From Rhytidiadelphus loreus (Eukaryota; Streptophyta; Bryopsida; Hypnales; Hylocomiaceae): DNA of 64,000 nt. The first letter of the stretch is position 1, and every line of letters starts with the position of its first letter. Positions 24,151 to 36,219 of the stretch are shown piece by piece. The notes under the pieces are model-generated. The model was not told the origin of the DNA, searched no databases, and saw nothing but the letters and a program-made list of their open reading frames with translations. The stretch covers positions 70,183,839 to 70,247,838 of the forward strand of contig OX344761.1 in the NCBI GenBank assembly GCA_947034895.1. The letters run 5' to 3'. Position numbers and translations under genes: made by a program.

Positions 24151-27100
24151 TAAATTTGACTACAAAATCTGGGAAAATAAAAGTGAAAGGAAATGTATCA
24201 AGGCAATGTTGTGGCAACTAAAGTATTCTATAGCTCGTCAGTCCATGGGCTCACCAATTTTCTAATTTTGTCCAATTTTCTAATTTTGGATGCTAATAAA
24301 AGATTCAAAATTCAATTTTTCTTGTCTTGTCCATTGAAGCACAAAAAAACTCTCGAAAAAACTCACTTTGTGCACACACACTCCTTTAAGACTTTCTAGC
24401 AACACCAAGCATGCCTTTGTCAATCTGACTGTTTAGGAGATCCTGACATACATTGCAAAACATACAAAAAAAACTATCTATTTTGATAGTATAGACAAGT
24501 ATGCCCAATGCCATTGCCATAACCATTTAGTATGTCATTTTAATTGCCACAAAAGTGATGACTAAGCCTTCTTTAAATCTCCTTTCATATCCATTTTTCA
24601 ATTTTTTTAATATGGCAAATCATTTGTAGTATTGACATTTAATATCATATGCTCTATCAATTTTTGTATTATATTTTTCATTTCTTGAATATTTTGGCAT
24701 ACAAAAATTTTAAAAAGTATTGCCAAGCAAATTTTTAAAATAAAAATAAAATATTGACAATAAATTTAAAAGTAAAAGTAAGATAAAGAAGTACTGACTC
24801 AATGTGATGGTGACCAAAGTATTCTATTGCTGGACAACTTGATGACACAATGGTTTTCTACAACCAATAATTTTCTAATTCCCATCTAATTTCTAATGTG
24901 ATAAAAACTTCAAAATTAAATATCTCTTACTCCATTGGTCAAAACGTTGTGTAACTTGCTTCCTCACTAAGGGCTTTTATTGGCACCAAGTGCCCAGTAT
25001 ACTTTACCAAACCAACAAACAATTTTTTTTAATTGTATAGGTTAGTATGCCCCATGTCATTGTCACAACTATTAGCATATCATTTGTAGTTGCTACAAAA
25101 GTGATGGCCAATCCCTTCTTAAATCTACTCTCATCATCCATTTATTTTGAAGCAAATTATCAATAACACTAACATTGAAGTCTACATGCACTATCAATTT
25201 TTTGTATTTAATATGCTTTTTATTTTTTAAATATGCTTGTTTGGCATACAAAAATATTATGTCAAATAAAAATTACAAGTATAATTAATTAATTAATTTT
25301 TATTTTTTAATTAAAATTTTAAATAAAGATAAAGTCAAGTCAAAGTTAACATATTGGCACAACGTAACCAATCTTAAAGGTCTAGGCATCCAAAAAATTG
25401 ATACAGTATGTTGTAGTTAGCCTTGATTGTAATTTTCAATATAATCATCTTTAGTATTTGATTTAAATTAAGAAAATGAAGCTTGACAAGATTTCCTTTT
25501 ACTTCATCTTGAAATTTTGAAAAAATTCAAAAATTGAAAGACTTATTGCAATTGCAAGTTCTATGTGTTAAAATCCAAATAATACAATATATGGTGTTTT
25601 TCATTTATATATATTTCTTTTAAAATGAATTTTAATTTTAAATTACAAATTAAGTTTTTCATTCTAACCTTCATTTATGATAAAAATTCCAGATTATTCT
25701 AATATATATTCTAATTGATATAATTTTATTTCCACCTCTGACTTAAAAAAATCACAGTCATTTGATTTTTCCATCAAAATTTTGAAAAAACAATGTACAA
25801 AGAAACTACATTTTTCAAGTAGTTGTAAAATTTTGTACTTTAATTACATAAAAGGATAAATTTGGTTTGATAGACAAATTTGACTTTAAGATCTTTGTTG
25901 TGGCTATTTAGGGTGTTGAAATTTAAAACAACCAATTGAAATTTTTTCACTCTAATCTCCATTTCTACTTGTACCTCTTGAAATAATTTCAAATAATTTG
26001 AATTGTTCTTGCTATTTTTACTTATTTATTTTTAATTTTTGCAACAAAATTGATAACAATTAATTTTTCACGGAACAATTTGAAATTTCTCATAGTGATA
26101 TACAATTCATAGTTTCAAGTAATAAAACTATAGGATCAATGTTCAAGCAAAACCTAATAGGCTACATTTAGATAAGATGATGTTTGACTAGTTGGAAATG
26201 AATCTTGTTTTTAAGGTGTTAACAAATACTAATTCCATTCATTTAACATTTTAAAACATCATTTGATTTGTTTGTCTTAGCATTGTAAAATGACTTGTTT
26301 TGCAAACGCGGAAACTCATATACTTCATGAAATGTCAAATTGGAATGAGAATTTTTATTCACTTACAAGGAACCTAAAAAGGAACCAAAGAGTTGTCCTC
26401 CCATATTTGTTTTGTATTTTTTTTAACATCACTTTGTCTCTATGAAAAATCAAAATACCATACAAGTGAGTGAAATAAGAAGAAAATTGTATACATGATG
26501 GTGTTTTCAAATATTATCCCCGTAGTGTAGATATCAAGATTGACAACAATATATGTACTCATGTTCACAAAATTGTATATACAAATCTCTGAAAATTCAT
26601 GTAATTTTATTCCCCAAATGTATTCATAAATGGGTATTACAAGGAATAGAAGAAAATATAGCAGTACATCTTTTGGCAAATGTCAAGGTACAATAAATTA
26701 GATACACCAATGATGTGTTGAAGTCTCTAATTGCTAGATTGGGAATATTAAATGGAATAAAGCACATGCTATGTTTACATAAAATTGTAGAACAACTACA
26801 ATATGGTCTAGTATCTCATTGGTTGTATCTTGATTATGGATTAAATCTTAGTTTGTGCATGTTGCATGAGGCATAGCTTGTTTGAATACACTCATTTCTT
26901 AATATAAAAAACTAGCCTATCCAATGATTAGACAACTAACATAATTTTGGATGGAGGCCTATGTATTGATGTGTATGTGTTTGTACCATATACACAATAA
27001 ATCAAAATATGGTCATTGAAAGTACCATAGAATGCACACCATAATCCCAAATATTAAAAAAAAAAATACTAAATTAATGCAAAATTGATGGAGAAGTCTC

Positions 27101-28510
27101 TTCCCATCCAAATTTTTGCATTATGAAGCAACTTCTTTGGAGGTTCAATTTTCTCCTAATGGGCCATTTAACTTTCAGCCCCCAATGCATGTATAGGAAA
27201 AATACAAAAATATATTTTTTATTTTTTTGATAATTTAAAATAAAAAATAAAAAATAAAAGAATATTTTTGAAATCGTCCAATTGATGTGGCACTATTAGT
27301 GCCACATTAGTTCCTAGAAAAAATTAATTAATTTTTATAATATTATTATTATTTTAAATAATTTTTTAAGTGTAATTGCATTAGCTACATGCTATTTCAG
27401 TCAGGGCCTTGTTCAGGTTTCAAATTTCTTGTGATGGAAGTTAAATAATTCAAATAATATGCTAAGGTTGTTTTACATTTTTTGTAGAATGAAAATCATA
27501 GTACAAAAAAATGCAGATGAACAATTCAAAGAGAAATTGTAATTTCTATGAATTTTTTAAGTGGATTATAGTAATATTTCAAAGTGGATTACATTATGCT
27601 AAATCACCATTGACTAAACCTTTGTATACTAAGCATTTTCAAATTTTATTTTTACTTTGATGAAAAATGATATAAATAAAGGTAGAATTAGGATAGTTTC
27701 ATAAAGTGCAAAAAGAGTATTTGATACAACTAAGGACATTCATTCTAAATGTTGTAAAGGCAATGACAAAGACTAGTAATTATTGTCTTGGAGATTATAT
27801 TAGATGTTTTCTTCAAATCATTGAGTGATGGATTTCCACACCTATGAAAACAATTGGAGTGTTTTTAGTACTATGGACAACTACAAGGTGGAAACATTGA
27901 AGGTTGTGTAAACTTGACCCTATGAGGCATAAGATATTGAATTTTGTAGGATATTTGTCATCAAGGAAAAAATAAAAATAAAAATAGAAATAGTAAAAAA
28001 ATCATAAAATAATTTTGCTTTGCAATTGCAATCATAGATCTCCACAACCATGCAACTAATAAGAACAAGTATTAGTCCTCAATGAACAATGAGTTACACA
28101 ACATACATACTAGTAATAAATTGATATAATCATTCTTGGACATTGAAAGCCCACAAGAAAAGGGATTGTAATTTGAAAGTTTTATTAATTTTAGACATAT
28201 TTCAGTTGGAGATTTTGAATTTCAAGATATTGTCACAAAAATAGAAAATCTAGCCTAAAAAAAGAAATTAGTAAAAGTCATTATAGTTGTGAAAACAACA
28301 AAGGACATAATGAACTCTCTACATTACAAACAAGAAAATTGCAGAATAAATAAATAAAATTGCAAACAACTACCATTGCAACTCTGGCAATTGCAAAACA
28401 ACAATATCCATACTAATTTTTGTACACGACAAAATATTTACTTTTAAATAATTTCAAATTTCAATTGCTAAAACAAAAAATGGTATTTTTATATGAATGT
28501 TTAAATTTAA
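24151..28510. other. gene-free AT-rich stretch
   Basis: No exon is supported. Sub-blocks around 24480-24780, 24790-24980 and 25020-25260 resemble one another and 19780-20040: 'tatgccaa/tgccattgccaca', 'aaatctcctttcatatcc' and 'tttggcatacaaaa' recur. This suggests a degraded tandem or dispersed repeat of roughly 300 bp. Confidence 0.45.
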
Positions 28511-29114
28511 CCCCTAAATGCCCAAAGCTTGTTTTGAACTTCTTAGAATTTGTTCTAATTGAACAAAATGCCAACATTTTGATAAACTGTATCAATTTTT
28601 TTTGAATTGTAACCGTACAAATTCAAACTACGCATGTTAGAGATCTCATAGGAAAAGAAAACACAACATCATTTATGGAGTGAAAAAAGTGATGAAGTCT
28701 TTCAATCCTCTTTTCACAAGTCAAATCTAAAAAGTTGGTGACCAAAGAAATATGAAATTAAAGGGCCTAACATGTATAACCCCAATCAATTTATGGCTTC
28801 TCAAAATCTACTCCATAAATTTTTTAAATGAATTTTGAATGTGATTTTTTCTCCAAGATTTAGTGTATTTGAGGCTCATTTCCAAGAGCTCTCAACACTA
28901 CAGGACGCCAAGATTGCAATGGGTACCCTTGCAGAAAATCTTGAATAGAAAAATCACTATCATTAATTTTCAAGATCGGATTTTTGATGCTAAAACTAGA
29001 CTTCAAGAAGAACTTTCCAAAAATAGAAACAACTAAAAATAGAAACTTAGTTAGGTTTCATTTAACTTCAAAGTTTTGCAAACACCAGATTTGGGTGCCT
29101 CGGACATTTAGGGG
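28511..29114 (+). mobile_element. TTAA-flanked element with CCCCTAAATG ends
   Basis: 604 bp with ends CCCCTAAATGCCC and GGACATTTAGGGG (a 13-bp inverted repeat with one mismatch), flanked on both sides by TTAA (28507-28510 and 29115-29118). No transposase frame. The TTAA target and C-run/G-run ends match piggyBac-type architecture, but the superfamily assignment is an inference. Confidence 0.7.
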
Positions 29115-29275
29115 TTAAATGATATTACACAAATCTAATCTTCTTTTTGCAAATTTAATCATACCAGTATGTTATAAACAAAAAAATTCCCATTTCTTTG
29201 CAAGTAAATTTCAACAAAGTTGTGAGAATGTAGCACATCTGACCCTTGGGGTCTAAGACTTGCAGGAGCACAGCG

Positions 29276-32200
29276 TCAGATCACTAATTGTTGAGCCATC
29301 GATGTTACCTTCTTTGCACCATCTGCAAATTCAATGTACCATCACAAATTCAGCGTCAGAACTAAGGGAACTAGAGTGTGTTTAAAACCTCACAAGAAGT
29401 TACTACGGTACCTATACTCACTAATAATTTTCCAGGAGTGCCTTGATTCCTAAGCACAGTGCACATCTATGTAATAAACTAGATTAACTTACCTGTCCAG
29501 TATGCTGTTGCGAGCTTATTATGGTTGATTATTTCATATTCTCATGAATTGACTGCCAAAAAAATTCATCATATCAAGAAGCATACAGTTTTTCTGTAGA
29601 ACTACAGTAAGTTCGAAGTTGAGAATCTGGACAAACCTAGACAACAGATTTTAGATAAGAGAAGGAAAAGACTTGCCTGAAACTAAATCACGATCCAAAT
29701 TTGGTGATACATTGGAGTCTGATTCAACCGCCCACTTGGATGCAGAAACACCATAAGCCAACGCACTAGAAATGTCTTCACTTGAAGTGAGAGCTACCAT
29801 TGTTCCTGCTACTAAGCAGTCACCAGCTCCGCTCAAGTTGGAAATGGAAGCAGGTAGCGCAGGAAAGTGAAGGAAACTAATTCCTGAATCATTTTTTACA
29901 TTACTAGGAGGCGAGTTCTTCTGCGACTTTCTGCTCCGAAGATAGACGAAAAGACTAATATGAGTGGAAGTCAAATCATGATAACCACAAGGGAAACAAA
30001 TGCATGAAAAAAACCCTGAAATATTTCGCATCTTCCTAACCAAGATGTCTTAGACAACAGCATAAAGAGAATCTTCCACATGGTTGCAGTATAATATAGA
30101 GGCCTCCCTAATGAAGAAGATTCCCTTTATGATGTCTAAAAGTTTCTGAAACAAATCTAAAAATTTGTTCTTTAGCAGAAACCAACTATTACCAAACAAA
30201 AGCAAAGCACGCGGTAGGGCACAATGAGCTAAAAGCCATTTAACCTCACCGAATGTTTTGAGAGCCGGTGGACGATAATGAGCACAGCACTGCTCCATAG
30301 CTTCCCATGGTGAGAATAATATAATCTAAGCCAGTGTCTAGCAAAGTTCGAATGCAGTGTCGCATCCGCCAAAGCGAAGCAGCTGGCTCTGACAGTTTTC
30401 TATCAGTACGAACCTCATCGTCAATCAATTTTTCTTCTTGTTTGCGATCTGGGTACAAAGATTCAGCCATAGCAACTAGCTCCGCCTCATTAGGCGAGGT
30501 ATACGTTATCTGCAACAAACAACTCAAGTACGGTATTTTAAACAATCAGAATTCATGTAAACATAATCGAAAAATCTTTAAGTCCAACCCTCGTTTTCAT
30601 TTTGTGATTTACTTCGATCTCCTCGAAAGACGTGTAATTGATAATTCAATAAGTACAACCTACTCTATCTACACAACTTGAAACCCTAGGAACTCAAACT
30701 TCTAATCAACTCAAACATCGGAGGTACATAATGAGAGATATAGGAATCCAAAAAGGAGGATATCGATTAAAAAAGTCCTAGTTTTCACCTAATAACATAG
30801 TTGTTATATGATTTCTGGAATTGGAATTACTTCCCCAGACAGATCTGGCGAGGTAGAAACGTAATGATAAATAATTCAAAAGCGACCGTTATATATTCCA
30901 AAGGTTCCTAATACATAGATTAACAATGTGGTGATTAATTTGGTGAAGCCGCATAGTCAGACCAACATTCAAGAATCGTCAATGAAGAAAAAAGCACTCA
31001 CCATATTTAGAAACTTAGATGCTCTAACACTCTTTGCTACGGATACAGGCTCGAACAAGATTGGTACATTTGCCTCCTTCGCCACTGATTACAGCAATCC
31101 AAACAGAGATGATGTAAAAACAGCCATCTTGCAAGATTTACAAAATTTCTTTGTCCCAAAAATCTTCAAAGTGGAACGTGGATTTCACTACAAGAAAACG
31201 CAGCCATGTTCAACCCTGCTAATGGCAGTGCCATTGACGCAGTTTTCAGCGTTACATGACGTTACAGTAGGCAGGGTTTAACGTGACTGTGATCTATGGG
31301 AGGAAGGTCTCTCTAGTGCTTTACAAATAATGGAACAACAAAATGTCAGAAACTTACAATTGCAGGCAGCTTCCATTGCAGGAGGTAGCAGATTGGCATC
31401 GAGCATGATAACTGGTGCTCGTTTTATGACGTCCTCAAACTTTTTAATCCATTCAGTTGTTAAGTGATCTTCCTGCCCTCGTGGACAAACACACCAAAAT
31501 GCGTTAAAAATAAAAATTGAATACATGTAGCGTCTCTCAAAGAGGATTTTGGAGATGATGTCAACCCCAATATTTTAGCTGCACACATCTGCATTTCTAG
31601 TATCCTAGGGCATGATCTGCATGTGGTAACTTCTGAACAAAAAATCAGAAAGCTCACGAGTCTCCCAAAACTTGCCAGAACTAATAAGGATCATGACAAG
31701 GAATTACAATAGCACAGGTGTCTGCAACAGCTGCAGCTAGCTCGCCCTGCTTGTCAAAGACAGCTGACACCACCGGAGTTGTGATTCCTTTACACCTGCG
31801 GATTCCTGCGACACTAATTTCAGCAGGGTATTCATATCCAAAAATCTCACAACATGTGCAATAGTGAGTTATCTCAGCTTCCCCAGCGAGTTTTGTGAAA
31901 CCAGACCTAAGAGCACATGGAGCAGTCAGCTATACTTACATCACGTGTTAATAAGTCCAACGAAGAATATGAATAGATGAGTTGCTGTTGGTAACAGGGT
32001 CAGAATAGGAGACTAGACCAGGTCCCAAAAGGTTCTAGGATCCTCTAACCTTACGACAAATCTACATGCATCGTCATGTCATCTCAAAACGAACTTGTGA
32101 AGAAATCAAACTTAGTTGCAGAATTGGTTGCAGAATTCACTACCTTCTACAGAGAGCCCAAGTGATTTCCAGTGGCTCAACATATCTTCCCCTGCAGATA

Positions 32201-33220
32201 ACAAAGACCAAATTTATTTAACAGTGTGTACGTGAGAGTAAACATCCTCAAAGATGACCCAGGAAAATGGAGGACATCAAGCAAGACAAACAGGAAAAAC
32301 AAAAGCAAAATGTTTGAAACTTGGAAACTACCAGCATTCAAATTGGGTAAGCCCCCTAGCAATCCAAAGAGTTCACCAAAGTTGAAACTCATACCAGCAG
32401 CATCGTCACCAACCACACTTATAAGAAACGGATGTGTTCCAAGAAGAGCCATACTTTCCGCAACATTCCTTGCCACTCCTCCTCTAGCATAACTCACCTG
32501 CACCATTCAAAGACAAGGACATGTATATTACGAAGTACTCCTAAACATGTGGTGTCGATTCGTTCGTAACAAGGATAGACCTAAATGATTGGCACATCAC
32601 AGAGTTGGCAACAAATAGGAACTTACAACAAAGTTATGAGAATGAAGAGATTACTTCGCCAGGCGTGGTGCTCCCTCGAAGAAGCCGCCCTCCTGTTGGT
32701 GTTGCTTGAATGTCCAGTACCATCCCTCCAATTACCACAGGTACTTTATCTCCAGGTTTGCGATGATGTTCATAAGCCTAAAACACCAAACCAAAGTCAC
32801 ATTACATTACACTCATTACTAGAAAACCCACTCCCTAGAGGAATTATAAGAAACAATTGTTCAAAATAACCCTAGCTTACATTGGAAATGACCAAAAATG
32901 GTGTTACAATTGGCAAGATTTAAAGTGGCGATGTTTTCAAGGATACTTCCTACTAGTGATCATAAGCCTACATTGAATAATCCTGTGACCAACTTCAGTA
33001 ACTGTTTATAATAATAACACAACACAATACATGTGAGAGACTCTGAATAAAAAATGCAACTACTGTTCTAAACAAAACTTTGAACAATGTTAAAGCCATG
33101 AAATAACAAAGTTCACACAAACCATAGCAAAGAGAGGCTCACCAAAGCATGCAACGACGTGGAGTCCGAAAGATGGCGAGCTATTGTAGCCATCCTTCTT
33201 TGCTGCTGAGCTCCTTCCAT
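29276..33220 (-). CDS. PUKI: pseudouridine kinase (pfkB family), peroxisomal type
   Basis: Exons (minus): 33220-33143, 32777-32655, 32497-32395, 32191-32144, 31805-31708, 31472-31358, 31084-31002, 30509-30250, 29930-29677, 29322-29276; 402 residues. The enzyme phosphorylates pseudouridine to its 5'-monophosphate in nucleoside salvage; the Arabidopsis enzyme works in peroxisomes with a glycosylase. Landmarks are VVIGGMVLDIQATP, ARGGVARNVAES near 70-81 (substrate site), LFEPVSVAKS, TSPNEAEL, LTMGSYGA and the catalytic SGAGDCLVAGT with Asp340. Residues 9-17 read R-M-x5-H-L, a PTS2-like peroxisome signal. Junction phases agree throughout. Nine junctions were modelled; eight introns are GT-AG and the last uses GC (CAG|GCAAGT). 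The C-terminal 15 residues are uncertain because a small duplication lies at the last exon border; without the last splice the frame ends at 29651. Confidence 0.9.
29323..29676 (-). other. GC-AG last intron of the pseudouridine kinase gene
   Basis: The donor TCAG|GCAAGT is the consensus for rare GC-AG introns, and the acceptor is TTTGCAG. Just before the acceptor the motif GAATTTG...GATGGT is present twice about 19 bases apart. An alternative acceptor CCCTTAG lies near 29362, followed by codons reading DAEF in another frame. Confidence 0.6.
31186..31318. mobile_element. degraded CACTA-like element in kinase intron
   Basis: Begins CACTACAAGAAAACGCAGCC and ends TCTCTCTAGTG, with an internal inverted block ACCCTGC/GCAGGGT. 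Flanking triplets do not match, so the call is tentative. Confidence 0.35.
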
Positions 33221-34489
33221 GACGCAACCTCAAGTTGCCTAGTCCGTCAACAGAATTTCAAACTACAAATACAAAATAAAACCGAATATCAATACAATCC
33301 CTAAACTTCCAATTTTCCTAACAAAGAAACACACTTGCTCTCCAAACCCTAACTAACGTCCGAAAAATCGCCAAGATTAACACATCAGCGACATCGCCAT
33401 GCGCAGATCGTCAACCACAGAATACACACAACCAATTGGAAAACCAAATGCAAGTGATCGACAAACTCAGAATTTCTTCAGAAACCTACAATCGAAACCT
33501 GCTTCGAAATTCTTCTGATTTGCGAACAACTTCGTCGCCTCTTGTGGAGAAAATGTCGTGAAAATTTCGGTGGGTTCTGTTAGTCGAGGTTTGTTGTAGG
33601 AGTGAGGATTCAAGTATATTCGAAAACGGAGAGATTTCAGGCCTGCTGTGGAGATTCTTGCAGATTGTCACTGACACGTGTGAGTTCATCGTCGAATCTA
33701 GTTCTTGGAGGTTTTCGTAGATTTGAGACGGGGAAATGGGAAGTAGTATATTCCAATATCAAGTACTATATTTGTATTTTGGTACCATATCTGTACCATA
33801 TCCCTAACTGTACTCTCATTCGTATCCTTATATCATATCTGTATTCGTATTTGGATGGATGACTCAGATTAAATCTCAAAGATCAATGGCTTAAGAAATT
33901 TTGAGAAATGGACGGCGATTTCGAAGGTAAGCATATAAAAAAATCAACGGCCTTAAAAAATTTTGAGAGAGGAGGGGGGAACTAATACCCTTGACTTACT
34001 TTTTTGAATACATTGTCACTTGAGATAAACTGGGACTTTTCTTATTATTTTTATTTATATTTAGAACCATCAGTTCAAGTGAAGTACGAGTCACACTAGT
34101 TACACTATTAGTTTTAAAGATAAACTAGAATTTTCCCCTTTTAATTCGGTTCCCAAGAAAAAAACCACCTTTCTTATCAAAGATAAGTATTTTTGAGTGT
34201 TTTCATATAAGATATGTTGTTTTGCAAAAGTGATACACTTAGTTTATACATTCATTGCAAGCATCTTTAGATTATCAAATCATTGTTTCAATATTGCTTT
34301 GAGCAGATTCATTACTCAAAGTCTAAAGCAAAAGTGAGTGTTTGATTGGCTTTTGGCAATTTTTGCTTTCTTTGCTTGTTCACAATGTATGAAGTAAACT
34401 AGAGTTCATGTCTTTTTTTGATTGATATTCAAGTCAACTAATACGAGGATCTTTGAGGTTCAAGCATATCTAGGTTGAGGATCCTAATC
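33221..34489. other. divergent promoter region, kinase gene and F-box copy 1
   Basis: The two genes point away from each other across 1.27 kb. 33745-33990 is a dispersed repeat and 34013 onward is the duplicated F-box upstream block. Specific promoter elements could not be assigned. Confidence 0.5.
33745..33990 (+). repeat. copy of the CCGTAT/G-tail dispersed repeat
   Basis: Variants of 'ccatatctgtaccatatcc' and 'tcgtatccttata', then 'gatcaatggctta' and 'aaatcaacggcctta', then 'gagaggagggggga'. Same three-part layout as 3690-3960. Confidence 0.6.
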
Positions 34490-36219
34490 ATGGCCTTAGA
34501 GCCTACTCTTTGGAGAACTTTGCCCAACGAACTCTTGTACTTTGTGTTTGCTCGTCTGCATGGAGCTGGAATTGGTCAGCTTCGAGTTCTTTCAAAGGAA
34601 TGGAAGAAGAACATTGATTGCAAAGACTCAGAGTTCAATCGAGCCTTTGATGCGACAACTCATCTCAACATGTTTGGTCTTCTACAATTGGGATATTTTT
34701 TTCCGGGGGTGGGGAAGGATACATACATCTATGATGTGCAAGTAGATAAATGGCATTTCTATGAAGAAGATGTAGAATTTAGTAAAGCTGAAACCTTTGG
34801 AGTTGACGGGGGACTATTGTGCTATATTTTGAAACGGGAGTGGCGCAATAATGGGCCTTGGATTTGCGTTGTGATGAATCCTTTAACAAAACACAAGATA
34901 CAACTCCCTCCTTTGCTGCATATAAGGGCTGAAAAATCCAATACTCTAGAAATAGTGGTAAGGATGGTAAAGCTCATTGTGGACAAGAAAACCCAAGAAT
35001 ATAAAGTTTTTGTTTTGGGCTCCATTGGAGGAGGTTTCTTTGCCGAAGTCTATAACTCGTACATGAAAGAATGGATGATCATGGAAGCAACACATGGTCG
35101 CATCATTGGGTGGGACTTTTGTCCTTCAAATGTTTATTCAAAAATTCTTCCTCACCTCTATGTGTACGACTTTGCAAATGGAATACAACAACATTTTATT
35201 GAAACCAATATTGCACCAGGGCTCAAGATGAAACCAAAGCGCTTTGTACTCCTTGAAGACCATATCTTTGTGTTGCACAAAAAGGCATCTCCAAACCCTC
35301 CAGGTCTATTGGAGGATGGTGCAAGTGTGCTACCAAAGACTTATTGCATATCCGAGTTTCATCTCCCAAAGAAGACAACTACTTGGGTGAAATTGAGAGT
35401 ATACAACAGTGGCCCAACACACGGTATTAAGTGGAATTGACTTTGGGGTTGCAACAGGTTTTTATTAGTATCTGGATTTAGTCACAGTTATCAATTTGTT
35501 TGGCTATACAATTTGTCAACTTATGAGTGGCACAATCTTCCAGGCTTTCCAAACCCTTCCTCTCCCAAAATGATGTTCATGATGAGTTGGAGTGCTATGC
35601 CTTAAGGGCAAATCAACCGCTACAATGGTAACAATGGTTTAGGGTTTCCGGATGGGTTTTGGGAAAGAAAGCTTGATAGCATTACTAGCTCTCCACTTGA
35701 CATTGCTCTCCATTTGCCCGCTGCTTCTGTTAGGGTTTGGATAGGATAGACTTTTGTTAGGATGCAAAATGCATTCTTCTATTCTGTTCTAGTGAATTTG
35801 AATTTAGGGCGGTTCTCACGGGGTCATGATACTTTTAAGGTAGACATTAGGTTGGTCATTGATCAGTTATGATAAAGGATGAACATTTTTTGTTCTATTT
35901 AAATGCATGGGACATCGATCTCAGACAACAGTTGAGTTTTTTTCCATTTTGGACTTGGCAGTAAATTCAATCATGTGATCGATGCGTATCTTCTTTCAAT
36001 TGAATTTCAATCGTTCCAGCAAATTAAATTTTGGTTCCAAACTAGTCTCAAAAACTGGCCGGATCACTTGCAACTTCAGACTGTTTTACCCTCTCACCAG
36101 ATCTTTGAATATACCTTGAGTTTGAGCTACAATTTCTTGGTCGACCGAAACGAACTACTTTCTTTGGTTGCAATTGAAAGAAACTCGGTGCCTCTCTTGG
36201 ACTACAGATCGATACTTTG
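34013..36219 (+). repeat. 2.2-kb segmental duplicate A (F-box locus)
   Basis: Aligns in direct orientation with 60643-62841, from 'gtcacttgagataaactggg' to 'ctacagatcgatactt'. It includes about 480 bp upstream of the gene, the coding region and 600 bp downstream. Outside three short patches in the gene the copies are nearly identical. Confidence 0.93.
34490..35440 (+). CDS. F-box protein gene, copy 1, truncated by nonsense codon
   Basis: Intronless frame of 316 residues. F-box proteins are the substrate-binding subunits of SCF ubiquitin ligases. Residues 6-40 (TLWRTLPNELLYFVFARL) form the F-box that binds SKP1. The rest resembles plant kelch/F-box-associated regions, for example RFVLLEDHIFVLH and EFHLPKKTTTWVKL. 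The stop at 35438-35440 is TGA where copy 2 has CGA; the same frame then stays open to a TAA at 35603-35605, so 55 C-terminal residues are lost. The start is the ATG at 34490. It could still make a truncated protein or be an early pseudogene. No substrate can be inferred. Confidence 0.85.
   Translation: MALEPTLWRTLPNELLYFVFARLHGAGIGQLRVLSKEWKKNIDCKDSEFNRAFDATTHLNMFGLLQLGYFFPGVGKDTYIYDVQVDKWHFYEEDVEFSKAETFGVDGGLLCYILKREWRNNGPWICVVMNPLTKHKIQLPPLLHIRAEKSNTLEIVVRMVKLIVDKKTQEYKVFVLGSIGGGFFAEVYNSYMKEWMIMEATHGRIIGWDFCPSNVYSKILPHLYVYDFANGIQQHFIETNIAPGLKMKPKRFVLLEDHIFVLHKKASPNPPGLLEDGASVLPKTYCISEFHLPKKTTTWVKLRVYNSGPTHGIKWN

Noticed and set aside
30334..30681. 115-codon frame on the plus strand
   Set aside because: Antisense to a conserved exon of the pseudouridine kinase gene.
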